NCBI RefSeq assembly: GCF_001274785.1
Contig: NZ_LHPI01000001.1
Coordinates: 310,001-374,000, forward strand
DNA: 64,000 nucleotides
DNA from: Vibrio hepatarius
Lineage (GTDB): Bacteria > Pseudomonadota > Gammaproteobacteria > Enterobacterales > Vibrionaceae
Direction: 5' to 3'
This document shows, one piece after another, positions 1 through 9,076 of this stretch; the first letter of the stretch is position 1, and each line of letters begins with the position of its first letter. The notes below the pieces were generated by a model. It worked only from the letters and a program-made list of their open reading frames with translations, made no database searches and was not told the DNA's origin. Both the position numbers and the translations under genes were made by a program.

Positions 1-735
1 CGTCATCATCTCAATAAAGCTTTGGGCGAAGTTTGGCCGGAATTGGAAGTGATCGCTTCTGCTGAAAACGGTCAGATCGCGCTGGAGCTTATTGAACAAC
101 ATTCGCCAGACATCGCTTTCCTCGATATCAAAATGCCAGAGTTAGACGGTATGGCGGTGGCTAAAAAGTTGGCTCAGAAAAACAGCACCACCAAAGTTGT
201 GTTTATCACCGCGTATGACGAGTTTGCTGTCAAAGCGTTTGAGGCCAATGCCATCGACTACCTGTTAAAACCTGTCTCCGAATCACGCTTGAGTCAATGC
301 GTGGAGAAGATTAAAACTGGGCTGCAACCGCAAAGTAGTGTGCCAGCTCCTGATCTCAGCCAGCTTTTAGAGCAAATCCAACATCTTACCGAGAAGAAGT
401 CACCATCTTATCTGCACTGGATCCGCGCCAACCGAGGAGAGGAAATCCACATGATCCCCGCATCGGAAGTGCTCTACTTCAAAGCTGAAGATAAATACGT
501 CTCTCTGTATCGCATGGAGTTGGGGAAGAAAGAGGAGTACTTGCTAAGAACGTCGCTCAAAGAGTTGCTGGCGCAACTTGATCCTGAATTGTTCTGGCAA
601 ATCCATCGTTCAATCGTGGTGAACGTGTCGGCGATTGATAAGGTGAAAAAGGAGTTTACCGGTAAAATGGTTGCTCTGGTGGGAGAGAGCAAACTGCCAA
701 TTAGCCGCGCAATGCAAAGCCGATTTACCAAGTAA
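1..735 (+). CDS. LytTR-family response regulator (5' end outside window)
   Basis: The reading frame is open from base 1, so the N-terminus lies upstream of the window; the TTG at 22 is internal. The receiver domain shows the phospho-acceptor Asp in the FLDIKMP motif (codon at 124-126), the conserved Thr of FITAYD and the Lys of LLKP. The C-terminal part, roughly the last 105 residues, is a LytTR DNA-binding domain (HWIRA, VLYFKAEDKYV, LPISR motifs). The family is LytR/AlgR, normally partnered with a LytS-type membrane histidine kinase and acting as a transcription factor in the cytoplasm. The partner is not visible and would be expected upstream. It ends at a strong hairpin terminator shared with the convergent amylase-family gene. 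Confidence 0.9.
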   Translation, partial: RHHLNKALGEVWPELEVIASAENGQIALELIEQHSPDIAFLDIKMPELDGMAVAKKLAQKNSTTKVVFITAYDEFAVKAFEANAIDYLLKPVSESRLSQCVEKIKTGLQPQSSVPAPDLSQLLEQIQHLTEKKSPSYLHWIRANRGEEIHMIPASEVLYFKAEDKYVSLYRMELGKKEEYLLRTSLKELLAQLDPELFWQIHRSIVVNVSAIDKVKKEFTGKMVALVGESKLPISRAMQSRFTK

Positions 736-751
736 CGTCCTAGTCCTAAAG

Positions 752-798
752 AAGAGAAGAGCTCAGCGCTAACCCAAGCGCTGAGCTCTTCTCTTTTG
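752..798. terminator. bidirectional Rho-independent terminator
   Basis: A perfect 19-bp inverted repeat (752-770 with 777-795) with a 6-nt loop, followed by a short T run. It lies between the convergent response regulator and amylase-family genes and can serve both. Confidence 0.85.
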
Positions 799-813
799 TA
801 AAACATATGCTCG

Positions 814-2580
814 TTAGCCAAGACACAGAAACAGGCTGGCGAGCGGATCAAAGTTGAGCGCAATTAAGCCTTGCTGATTGATAACGCGTAAGGTGTGGTG
901 ACGGCCATTGAGCTTATCAAGCAGTGCGTATTCACCATCACTAAGCTGCCAATCCTGAATCAATGCGGGCGGGATGATTAAATCGAGATCTTTGGAATAC
1001 GTATCGCTGAAGTTGGTGGCGACAATCAGCTTTTGCTGCTTATCTGAACGCGCAAAAGCGTACAGCTGATGCTGCATGTCGGCGAAGTTGTCATAGTTCG
1101 CTGCGTATAAGTCGTGGTATTGGCCGGTCAGAGCGAATTCACTTAAGGTGAGGCTTAGTAATGTTTGATAGAACGAACGTAGCGATTGCTCTGATTGGCT
1201 TAAAAGTGCGCCGTCAAATTGGCCATGGTTCATCCATCGCTGGTGGTGAGGAACGCCGATATAGTCAAAAATAGACGTGCGAGAGGATTGACCAAATCCC
1301 GCGTTTTCAGCGCCGGGCTCACCGACTTCTTGGCCAAAATAAATCATCGTTGGTGCAGACGATAAACAGGCGGAAACTAGCATCGCTGGCTTGGCCTTTT
1401 CGGCGTTCCCTGCGAATTCGGGCGACGCGATACGTTGTTCGTCGTGGTTTTCCAAAAAGTGCAGCATGTGGTGTTCGATGTCGGCGAGTTGATGTTGGAT
1501 TCGCCTAATCTCACTGGTCGAGCCGTGCCCTTGCATAACCGCTTTAAGGCTATCGTACAAGTCGACTTTATCGTAGAGATAGTCCATCTTGCCTAGATGA
1601 ATGTAGTCGCGATACAAATCTCTTTGGTACACCTCTGCGAGTAAAAAGGCGTCTGGATTGATTTGTTTGATCGACGAGTTCAGATAACTCCAGAATTCAA
1701 CTGGCACCATTTCAGCCATGTCGTAGCGAAAGCCGTCGACCCCTTGTTTTAGCCAGTAGAGGGCAATATCACGAAACTTAACCCAAGAGTCCGGGATTTC
1801 TTTCCCCTGCCAAAACTGAAAGTGTGCGTGGTGGTCGAGCTGGCGGTACTCCTCTGGCAGTTGTGGGAAGTCTTTGGTGCCGTCTGGCTTGACTCCGTAA
1901 TTGACTTTGACGGTTTCGTACCAATCGTCAAACTTTGGCGTAGCTAATCGAGAGCCATTACCCGTCCATTTAGCGGGAAACTCCTGATACGGCACGGTTA
2001 AATTAAGGTGTTTTTCGCCGCCAAGTGGAGGGTACTCCGCGAGTTGTTCAGGCACTGAAAATGCTTGATTGGGAATGTAATAGAAGTTGTTGTGCTTGTG
2101 GTATTCAACGGATGAGTCGTCGCTCGCGCCAAAGTCTTCAACACCTTCTGGGTTATTTCGTCCTTGATAAACACGTGCAACATGGTTGGGCACGATGTCG
2201 ATAATGACTTTCATCCCAGCTTGATGGGTTCGGTTGACTAAGTCGAAGAACTCTTGGTTCCTGCAACTAGGGTAGTCGGCTAAATCAGGGTTGACTGAGT
2301 AGTAATCTTTAACCGCATAGGGTGAGCCCGCACGGCCTTTGACAATACTTGGGTGGTCGTTGCTAATGCCGAACTGCGTGTAGTCATTAATGAGCGCGTG
2401 ATGGGGCACACCTGTATACCAGATATGCGTAATGCCAAGCTGCTTGATTTCTCGTAGCGCTTTATCAGTGAAGTCGCTGAACTTACCGATTCCGTTTTGC
2501 TCAATGGTTCCCCAAGGGCGGTTATTGGTTTGTGTGTTGCCAAACAGACGCGTAAAGACCTGATAAATATTCTTTTTCAT
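814..2580 (-). CDS. alpha-amylase family (GH13) protein
   Basis: A 588-residue glycoside hydrolase family 13 protein. Numbered from the chosen start, the usual catalytic set is visible: DIVPNH near 128-133, nucleophile Asp287 in GFRYDMAEM, acid/base Glu316 in LLAEVYQ and the third Asp380 in LENHDEQR. There is no signal peptide, so it probably acts in the cytoplasm on maltodextrin- or trehalose-like glucosides; the exact substrate cannot be read. I prefer the ATG at 2580 because an AGGG sits upstream of it. The open frame extends to 2607, but that start has no visible ribosome-binding site. The gene stands alone, with no sugar transporter beside it. Confidence 0.85.
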   Translation of the reverse strand: MKKNIYQVFTRLFGNTQTNNRPWGTIEQNGIGKFSDFTDKALREIKQLGITHIWYTGVPHHALINDYTQFGISNDHPSIVKGRAGSPYAVKDYYSVNPDLADYPSCRNQEFFDLVNRTHQAGMKVIIDIVPNHVARVYQGRNNPEGVEDFGASDDSSVEYHKHNNFYYIPNQAFSVPEQLAEYPPLGGEKHLNLTVPYQEFPAKWTGNGSRLATPKFDDWYETVKVNYGVKPDGTKDFPQLPEEYRQLDHHAHFQFWQGKEIPDSWVKFRDIALYWLKQGVDGFRYDMAEMVPVEFWSYLNSSIKQINPDAFLLAEVYQRDLYRDYIHLGKMDYLYDKVDLYDSLKAVMQGHGSTSEIRRIQHQLADIEHHMLHFLENHDEQRIASPEFAGNAEKAKPAMLVSACLSSAPTMIYFGQEVGEPGAENAGFGQSSRTSIFDYIGVPHHQRWMNHGQFDGALLSQSEQSLRSFYQTLLSLTLSEFALTGQYHDLYAANYDNFADMQHQLYAFARSDKQQKLIVATNFSDTYSKDLDLIIPPALIQDWQLSDGEYALLDKLNGRHHTLRVINQQGLIALNFDPLASLFLCLG

Positions 2581-2919
2581 TGTTAGGTTAACCCTATGTT
2601 TCACCATTAATCATAGGCTAATGCATGGCGAGAGAGTGCTAATCATCCCTAAAGATAATTTGTTGGGCGTAGAAGGACAAAGTGTGAGTGGGTTAGAAGA
2701 TTTCTCTGAGGGTAATCAAATGCCCGATGTGGAGCAGAAATCACAAAATGGCTAATAACATCGAGGTTAATAACGAAGATGGGAATTTTATGAGAGCCTG
2801 ATAATACGGGGGTGTTGCGACGATTAACGACTCATACTCTGGTTATGAGTGTTTTTGACAAACATAGGTTCTTTTCTACGCTTAGTTAAAAACAACGTCA
2901 GACAAAAAGGAGATCATTA
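2581..2919. promoter_or_regulatory. intergenic region with candidate promoter for the 64-aa gene
   Basis: No gene is seen here. A consensus -35 hexamer TTGACA (2855-2860), a 16-bp spacer and a weak -10 TACGCT (2877-2882) point toward the gene at 2920. Just upstream lies a 7-bp inverted repeat, ACTCATA/TATGAGT (2830-2836 and 2844-2850), a possible operator. The rest is featureless. Confidence 0.4.
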
Positions 2920-3114
2920 ATGGCGACATTTAAGCAGGACATCCCTCATCGTGTTACGGTTTACCATGATGACATTGAGCAAGAGAATACTCTGAAAAAC
3001 GCGATGTTACCGGAAAAGCCTCGATACTTTAATGGCGCTCCCACCTATCAGGCTGAGAGTATTGACGAGTTCAGAACGAAACTCAGCCAAATTGGTCTGT
3101 CTTTAGACGTGTAA
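2920..3114 (+). CDS. small hypothetical protein, 64 aa
   Basis: Not recognised. It is a hydrophilic, soluble 64-residue protein without signal peptide or membrane segment, acidic in its middle, with a central PEKPRYFNG stretch. Reality is supported by a very good ribosome-binding site (AAGGAG about 8 nt before the ATG), a plausible sigma-70 promoter upstream and a perfect terminator 19 bp after the stop, so it is a single-gene transcription unit. Function unknown. Confidence 0.7.
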   Translation: MATFKQDIPHRVTVYHDDIEQENTLKNAMLPEKPRYFNGAPTYQAESIDEFRTKLSQIGLSLDV

Positions 3115-3132
3115 GTAAACTTAACTAGAACG

Positions 3133-3165
3133 AAAAAGGGCTCTGCAATAGAGCCCTTTTTGTTA
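3133..3165. terminator. bidirectional terminator
   Basis: A 12-bp perfect stem (3133-3144 with 3150-3161), 5-nt loop and flanking A and T runs on both sides. It separates the convergent 64-aa gene and the diguanylate cyclase gene. Confidence 0.85.
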
Positions 3166-4956
3166 TGAACAGGTTTGATTCCGCCCTAGCGCTTTGGCTT
3201 CATACAGGCACTTGTCAGCGCGAGACAAGGCTTTATTGAAATCCTCTGCATGCCACTCAACCACGCCGATACTAACGGTGATCGCGATATCGAAGTTACC
3301 GTAGACACTTGCCGCCAGTTCAGCTTCCACGCGTTTACGGATCCTTTCTGCGAGTTGTATGCCGTCATCTAGATTGGTTTGCGGTAATACCAAGGCGAAC
3401 TCTTCTCCACCTAATCGCCCCAGCAAATCGGAATGTCGTATTTCACTTGCAACGATTTCGCAAAAAGCGACGAGTACTTTATCCCCGATAGAGTGACCAC
3501 ATTCATCGTTGACTTGTTTAAAGTGGTCTAAGTCCATCATGCAGATACAAGAGGGTGTGTAGACACGGTGGCTATCTACGGCGTTTTTCACTAGTGCTCG
3601 GCGATTAAGAATACCGGTCAAAGGGTCTTCTGTGGCGAGCTTGGTTAACTGAGACTCTTTGTTCTTAATGTTGTGCGCCATATCGTTGAATGCTTTGAAT
3701 AGATCTCCGATTTCATCGTCACGCACTTTGAAGTTTGCGCGGATTTCGCCTTGACGCGAAAGTACCGAGATACGTTTGCGCAGGTCGATAATTGGAGAGG
3801 CAATATAGTGCGACAAGTAAATGGTCAGCACCGCGAACAGTGCGAGCGCAATAAGAAGGTACAGCGAGACTTCTTTTACGTGGTCGATGTGACTCTGTTC
3901 TAACTCTGAGTTTGAGATAAACACCGCGAGTGAAAGGTCAAACTCAGGCTCAGAAATCCCTTCTGTGGAGATACTTTCAAAAATGAGATGCTGTTTGAGC
4001 TCAAGAGTGATCGGGTGAGTGATCATAATGCCGTTAAGCTCATTTCTGAACCTAGGTTCGATGGTGTCATTAAGACCGTATTGCTGAAATTTATCGACCG
4101 ACAGGTAGTTCACATCACACAAAGGTTGGGTGTCGTGGTTACGTACCAGAAAAACGTCGATACGCTCAAGACCACTATCTATCAAGGATTGCTTGATGCT
4201 GGCGATCTGCTCTTCAATCAAGGTACGGTCTAGCACTGCGGTGTAGTACCCAATCAGATTTTGTTCGCAATCCACCAGAGGGCGGGTGAAGAAATAAGTT
4301 TCCTCGTCAAAAATAAGCCCAAGTTGAGAGACGATTTCTGTCGTTGCAAAGCTCAACACGAGCTTTGGGTAGTTACGTTGCTCACGCAGTTCGACTAACT
4401 GATTGCTGATGTCTCGACTTGCTTGAGAGTTTTCTTCGCCCCTTTGTTTAAGATCAAGCAGCTTGTTGAGTGCTTGCTCCTCTAAGGTGAGGTTTTTAGG
4501 ATAGCTGGTTAGCCATTGCTGATAGGAGCTTTCTAGCCGCTCTAAAACTAACGGCGTGAGGACCTGCAACTGCTCGATATCTTGCCTGAGAATATAGCGA
4601 TTACTTTTATTTGCAGAGAGGTTGAAGTTAACCGCTCGTCCTGAGAGGTCTGAAATAATCAGTGCGGAAAAGCCGCGGGTAAAGTTAATCGCGTTAGAAG
4701 ATAACTTGGGTAGTGTGTCTGTACTGACATCGCAAGTCGACATTACGCCGCTAAGACGGTCGAACTCAGCAAAACGACCTTCAATATAGTGGCTAATTTC
4801 GCTTGAACCGATCGAAGCCGACAACTGACCAGATTGGAAAACATGGTCAATCGTTAGCTTTTCTCTCGCTTGATAGTAACCATAGCTGAACAGCAGGATA
4901 CTAATAGCGAGTGGTAACAAGATAAAAAATACTTTAACGCTGAGCTTATTCTTCAT
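3163..4956 (-). CDS. membrane diguanylate cyclase (sensor-HAMP-GGDEF)
   Basis: A 597-residue inner-membrane protein. Order: TM1 at about 9-26, a large periplasmic sensor region to about 365, TM2 at about 368-390, HAMP, then a GGDEF domain from about 440 to the end. The active site is GGEEF (516-520), and an intact inhibitory I-site RHSD (507-510) lies five residues before it, so an active, feedback-inhibited c-di-GMP synthase is expected. Its ATG lies inside the end of the upstream solute-binding lipoprotein gene (11-bp overlap), which means translational coupling. I infer that the lipoprotein presents a ligand to this periplasmic domain, as NspS does for MbaA in V. cholerae. Confidence 0.9.
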   Translation of the reverse strand: MKNKLSVKVFFILLPLAISILLFSYGYYQAREKLTIDHVFQSGQLSASIGSSEISHYIEGRFAEFDRLSGVMSTCDVSTDTLPKLSSNAINFTRGFSALIISDLSGRAVNFNLSANKSNRYILRQDIEQLQVLTPLVLERLESSYQQWLTSYPKNLTLEEQALNKLLDLKQRGEENSQASRDISNQLVELREQRNYPKLVLSFATTEIVSQLGLIFDEETYFFTRPLVDCEQNLIGYYTAVLDRTLIEEQIASIKQSLIDSGLERIDVFLVRNHDTQPLCDVNYLSVDKFQQYGLNDTIEPRFRNELNGIMITHPITLELKQHLIFESISTEGISEPEFDLSLAVFISNSELEQSHIDHVKEVSLYLLIALALFAVLTIYLSHYIASPIIDLRKRISVLSRQGEIRANFKVRDDEIGDLFKAFNDMAHNIKNKESQLTKLATEDPLTGILNRRALVKNAVDSHRVYTPSCICMMDLDHFKQVNDECGHSIGDKVLVAFCEIVASEIRHSDLLGRLGGEEFALVLPQTNLDDGIQLAERIRKRVEAELAASVYGNFDIAITVSIGVVEWHAEDFNKALSRADKCLYEAKALGRNQTCS

Positions 4957-6112
4957 CGTGTTTCAGTCTTTGATCCGCCGGACTAATATTGCCTAGGTTT
5001 TGAATCACGTTCAGATCACCTGATTGAAATTGAGCGAGATACATGGGTAAATCGAGGTGATGATCTTCTCGCACGCGTATTTCCATATCACCCTTGTAGA
5101 GTTCTAGGCCTGGTAACGCGTCGATGGTTGCTTCTTTATCCACTTCACCTGCTTTACTTAAAGCATGAGCGAGAAGATAAACTAAGTCGTAATGCGCTTT
5201 GCTTGAATAGGTCGCCTGTGCTTCTTCCCCATGAAAATCTTGATACTGAGCAATGAATGACTTTGCTATCGGGCTATCGATGGATGTGAAGAAATGCAGG
5301 GCGGTCATTACGCCTTCTAACGCTTCACGATCTACATTGTTTATGTAGGTTTCATCGGCAGCGAAAGCAACAACTTGGATCTCGCGTCCAAAATCGAATT
5401 GCTTCATTTGAGTGAGGAAGTTAAAGCCGTCAGCACCCGGTAAGATAAGCATGAGGTTCTGTGCACCGGATTGTTTTAAGCGTTCCAATACGGGCGTGTA
5501 ATCACTGGTATTGAAGCCAGTAAACTCCGTATTGGTGACGGTACCATTATACTGGGCGACAGATTCGATAATCCGCTTCGACATTCGGTGTGGCCAGATA
5601 TAATCATAACCAAAAATGTAGAAACGGTTGCCGACGTTGTTAATTAAGTAAGGGACGACAGGTTCGATATAGTGCTCAGGAATGGTGCTGTAGCAGACTA
5701 GATAGCGACTATAGTGCCGACCTTCGTAGTCGATACCATAGAACATCGGAGTTTTCAGTTCGTCAGCAATTTCCGCCATCGCATAACGAGACGCACTGCT
5801 CACTGGCCCCATCAACGAGAACACGCCTTGTTGCTCGATCAGTTCACGGCTGTAGTTAACCGTTTTAGCTGGGTTGGTTTCGTTGTCACGTACAACGATT
5901 TCCAGCTTACGACCAAGTACGCCACCTGAACGATTGATCTCTTCTACTGCCAACTGAGCACCTTTCAAAGCCTGTTGACCGTAGATCGCAAATGTTCCCG
6001 AGAGTGGTAAAACCGCGCCAATCTTGATGTTTTCTTTTTCTTGCGTACAACTTGACGTCAACAGTGCACTACACACCACTGCGCACGACAAAAAGACTTT
6101 TCTTATATTCAT
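4946..6112 (-). CDS. periplasmic solute-binding lipoprotein (Peripla_BP_6, UrtA/AmiC-like)
   Basis: From the ATG at 6112 this is 388 residues. A hydrophobic leader ends in LLTSSC, a slightly degenerate lipobox with Cys22. The mature part carries the hallmark IGAVLPLSG, then LAVEEINRSGGVLGR and LMGPVSSASR, typical of branched-chain amino acid/urea/amide binding proteins of the UrtA-AmiC type. The open frame starts at 6223, but the longer N-terminus would destroy the leader, so I reject that start. No ABC permease or ATPase is nearby. Instead the gene overlaps a GGDEF gene by 11 bp, so it is probably a sensory binding protein rather than a transporter part. The ligand is unknown. Confidence 0.85.
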   Translation of the reverse strand: MNIRKVFLSCAVVCSALLTSSCTQEKENIKIGAVLPLSGTFAIYGQQALKGAQLAVEEINRSGGVLGRKLEIVVRDNETNPAKTVNYSRELIEQQGVFSLMGPVSSASRYAMAEIADELKTPMFYGIDYEGRHYSRYLVCYSTIPEHYIEPVVPYLINNVGNRFYIFGYDYIWPHRMSKRIIESVAQYNGTVTNTEFTGFNTSDYTPVLERLKQSGAQNLMLILPGADGFNFLTQMKQFDFGREIQVVAFAADETYINNVDREALEGVMTALHFFTSIDSPIAKSFIAQYQDFHGEEAQATYSSKAHYDLVYLLAHALSKAGEVDKEATIDALPGLELYKGDMEIRVREDHHLDLPMYLAQFQSGDLNVIQNLGNISPADQRLKHDEE

Positions 6113-6302
6113 TATATGCTTGATTGTCTCTGAAATTTCTCTTCTACTCGTTTGATTGTAGACACTCCAGCCCGCACAGAGAGTGAAATGCCTAACAAAA
6201 TCATGAGCATCCAAATATACCAATAGACGTGTGTTACAAAAGAGCGTGGTACTTTTGCACCATTCTAAGCCGCGGTGCTAAAAGCAATAACTAGGAGTGA
6301 AA

Positions 6303-6335
6303 TTAAAATTATATTTGGTGCGCCTAAGGCACCAA
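6303..6335 (-). terminator. candidate terminator for the XRE-family gene
   Basis: A 7-bp stem TTGGTGC/GCACCAA (6315-6321 with 6329-6335), 7-nt loop, followed on the minus strand by a T-rich tract. It lies just downstream of the helix-turn-helix gene. Confidence 0.5.
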
Positions 6336-6369
6336 GTAGAGACTCTAACCACTTAACGGTACGACGTTG

Positions 6370-6675
6370 TTAGTTTTGGTAAGACTCGATTAAGTTCAAA
6401 ATCTCCAGTTTTGTCGTTAAGTTATGACTTGATACCTCGATAACAATATTGGCAATAATGTCGTCTTCGCAGTAAAAGTACGCGACAGGTGTATTTAAAG
6501 CCTCTGAAATTCGTTTAACAGTCGCATAGTCAGGAGCGTGTTTTCCCGTCTCGTACTGACTAATTCTTGCGCTGGCACCAGCTTGATCCATCCCTAGTTT
6601 TATTCCCAACTCTTGCTGGGTAATTCCTTGCAACTTTCTAATATATCTTAGCCTGCTAGGTAAAGGGCTATTCAT
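6370..6675 (-). CDS. XRE-family HTH transcriptional regulator
   Basis: A 101-residue protein with a Cro/CI-type helix-turn-helix at about residues 8-65 (LRYIRKLQGITQQELG ... ISQYETGKHAPD). The short C-terminal tail (IVIEVSSHNLTTKLEIL) lacks a recognisable ligand domain. It is a cytoplasmic DNA-binding protein; its target is unknown. It has its own terminator, and no toxin partner is visible next to it, so I do not call it an antitoxin. The 446-bp region upstream is AT-rich and holds a perfect palindrome that could be its operator. Confidence 0.85.
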   Translation of the reverse strand: MNSPLPSRLRYIRKLQGITQQELGIKLGMDQAGASARISQYETGKHAPDYATVKRISEALNTPVAYFYCEDDIIANIVIEVSSHNLTTKLEILNLIESYQN

Positions 6676-7121
6676 GCAATGAGTACCTCCACAATCAAAG
6701 CTCGTGCATTTTACCCTTATACTGTTCGTTATATGACTAAGGAATTTTTAGATTTAAGAAATTTAGGGAAATCTATCACGCACTTTCTTTAAATTTAGCC
6801 GGATTTCAAAGTTATAACTCTCTCAATAGAGCTTTATTCTGTTATTTTTTGTAACAGCTTAAGTATATGTCTCGCTCTCAGATAAAAATTAGGCAAAATT
6901 TGTTTGTTCTGCTAGGTAAACACCTAGATGTAGCACTCAGTTATGATTGAAAATACCGTTCAATTGCAGCGAACGTAGGTGAAGTTGTTTTAAAGTTGAG
7001 CAAAAGCTATTTTCAAAAAGCTTAAAGCTCAAAATGTTTTTGTCCGTTTACCCAGTTTAACTTTGCCGCTATTTGTGCCACGTAAAAATGGGCGGAGCAT
7101 AATTCTCTCCGCCTCGAGTAT
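6676..7121. promoter_or_regulatory. AT-rich intergenic region with palindrome
   Basis: No gene is seen. It holds a perfect inverted repeat CTAGGT-AAAC-ACCTAG (6912-6927) and a 6-bp repeat CTGTTA/TAACAG (6839-6844 and 6852-6857). At 7084-7113 a GGCGGAG/CTCCGCC stem (7091-7097 with 7107-7113) followed on the minus strand by five Ts is a probable terminator for the chemoreceptor gene. Confidence 0.45.
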
Positions 7122-8741
7122 CTAAACTTTGAAATATTGCAATTGAGTGGAAAGGTGTTCAGCGGTATTCGCCATCTCCTGACTTTCTTTTGCCAAAGAT
7201 TGCGACGCTTGTAACACTTCGTTAGCGGAAAGATGAATGCTTGTGACGTTCTGATTCATTTCAGAGGCAACTGCACTTTGTTGCTCTGAGGCAGCGGCTA
7301 TTTGCGCCACCATGTCGTTAGCATTTTGCATTTCTACTACGATTTCATTGATTTGGCTACGAGTACGTTGAGACGCTTCTACCGAGCTATCAACGCTGTT
7401 ATTGCTGTTTTGCATCGCAGTAAATGTGCGTCCTGCATGTTCAAGCAATGTATCTATGGTTTGTTGCACTTCATTAGTTGAGTTTTGAGTTCGGCTGGCT
7501 AAATTTCGGACTTCATCAGCAACGACGGCAAAGCCTCGACCTTGCTCACCAGCGCGAGCGGCTTCGATCGCGGCATTCAGCGCCAGTAGGTTGGTTTGCT
7601 CAGAAATATCACGAATAACCGAAACCACGTTGCTGATTTCATTGACGCCGTCTTGCAGTTCTTTCACCAGCTCGTTTGCCATCGCAATATCTTGAGAAAC
7701 GTCAGAAATAGCTTTAGAAGTGAGTTGCATGGTGCGGTCGGTATGTTCTGTATGTTCCATCACTTTGTTGGTACTGCCTGCGGTACTTTCGGCATTATTG
7801 GCGACATCGGATATGGTTGCGCTCATTTCGGTCATTGCCGTTGAAAGCAGTTCTAATTGGGAGTGTTGAGAATTTACGCTGGTCGCCGCTTCTTCACTCG
7901 CCTGAGCAATGTTACTTGCCATGCTGCTCGAGATGCCAGCCGAATCATGCGCCGTTTTGAGCGTGCTTTGCAGCTTACTCAGCATGCTATCGATCTCTTT
8001 CGCCATTTGACCAAGTTCATCTTTGCGAGCTAGGTTCATGCGCACTCGCAGATCGCCTTCCGCGATTAAGTGTGTATTTTCAATCAGTTTATTGAGTGGT
8101 GTAACGATATTGTTCGAAATAGCATAGCCGAGTGCAAACAAGACGCTAGATAAGATCAACGCAAAAATCAGTTGTTGGATCACGAGCGTGTAAAATGTTT
8201 CGTTGATATCGGAGACGAGAATACCTGAGCCGACAATCCAACCCCATTCTGGGAACAGTTCAACGTAAGAGATCTTATCTTTTAGCGCGCCGTCTGGACT
8301 TTTCCATTGATAGTCTAGAAAGCCCTTTTGTTCAGTAGTTTGTGAAATACTGACCATTTCGCGCCAGTGAAACTTGCCAGCACCATCTTTGAAGCTCTCT
8401 GCGTTTTTCCCGTTGAGTTCTGGTTTGAGCGGATGCATGACAATATTCATTTTCTGGTTGAGTATCCAGAAATAGTTATCACCGTCGTAGCGCAGGGATG
8501 CTATCGCATTCAGCGCATTTTGCTTCGCTGTTTGTTCACCAAGTTGTTCACGTTGACTGTAAAAGTGTTTAGCAACATTCAGTGCTGTCTCTACCTGGGC
8601 GCTTAGCTTATTTTCACGCTCTGCCATAGAAGTGTTGCGTTGTTGGATTAAGTTATAAGCGCAGGCAACAACGATTAATGCAAAAGCAAGCAATACAATA
8701 GAGAATAGCTTTAGTTTTACTGATAAATTGCTTAATTTCAT
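7122..8741 (-). CDS. methyl-accepting chemotaxis protein with single Cache (sCache_2) sensor
   Basis: A 539-residue chemoreceptor. TM1 is at about 11-30. A periplasmic Cache_2-type domain spans about 35-185 ([29 protein letters not shown]). TM2 is at about 188-210, followed by HAMP and a long coiled-coil signalling domain. The conserved hairpin tip ([19 protein letters not shown]) is at 381-399. It would cluster at the cell pole and control CheA. sCache_2 domains in related receptors often bind small carboxylates such as pyruvate or acetate, but the ligand here is not shown. There is no C-terminal CheR-tethering pentapeptide; it ends in QYFKV. It is a single-gene unit. Confidence 0.92.
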   Translation of the reverse strand: MKLSNLSVKLKLFSIVLLAFALIVVACAYNLIQQRNTSMAERENKLSAQVETALNVAKHFYSQREQLGEQTAKQNALNAIASLRYDGDNYFWILNQKMNIVMHPLKPELNGKNAESFKDGAGKFHWREMVSISQTTEQKGFLDYQWKSPDGALKDKISYVELFPEWGWIVGSGILVSDINETFYTLVIQQLIFALILSSVLFALGYAISNNIVTPLNKLIENTHLIAEGDLRVRMNLARKDELGQMAKEIDSMLSKLQSTLKTAHDSAGISSSMASNIAQASEEAATSVNSQHSQLELLSTAMTEMSATISDVANNAESTAGSTNKVMEHTEHTDRTMQLTSKAISDVSQDIAMANELVKELQDGVNEISNVVSVIRDISEQTNLLALNAAIEAARAGEQGRGFAVVADEVRNLASRTQNSTNEVQQTIDTLLEHAGRTFTAMQNSNNSVDSSVEASQRTRSQINEIVVEMQNANDMVAQIAAASEQQSAVASEMNQNVTSIHLSANEVLQASQSLAKESQEMANTAEHLSTQLQYFKV

Positions 8742-9076
8742 GGGCCTCTGACTCGAGTTAGTTAATATTAATTATTCATTTAACTACTCTAGCAATCTCA
8801 CGCTTTAGTGCTAGTTAGCAAAATCATAAAAAAAAGTATTCATATTGTTACATGAAAATAACTAGTACTTAGTCAAACTATCGATTGTTATTGGTTCTAC
8901 GGACAAGAAAGCTATTTGAGGAAACATCCAATTGTTAAGCTAATAATCGTGAGACAAGCACAAAGATACTGACAAATATCTTTGTAAGTATCTTTGTAAA
9001 TAAACTTTGGTACTGCTTGTATTTATGTCTTTAGTGTCCCGGGGAAATAAAAATTGCGATGTTAGTTTTATTTATC
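8742..9076. other. intergenic region, no gene seen
   Basis: 335 bp between two minus-strand genes, AT-rich. The only pattern is a short direct repeat of TATCTTTGTAA (around 8977-9000). I see no convincing terminator or ORF. Confidence 0.4.

Noticed and set aside
6370..6675. XRE protein as an antitoxin
   Set aside because: No toxin-like ORF abuts it; it has its own terminator and a long upstream gap.
8974..9010. Direct repeat TATCTTTGTAA as a regulatory element
   Set aside because: Only two short AT-rich copies with no symmetry and no link to a start codon; likely chance.
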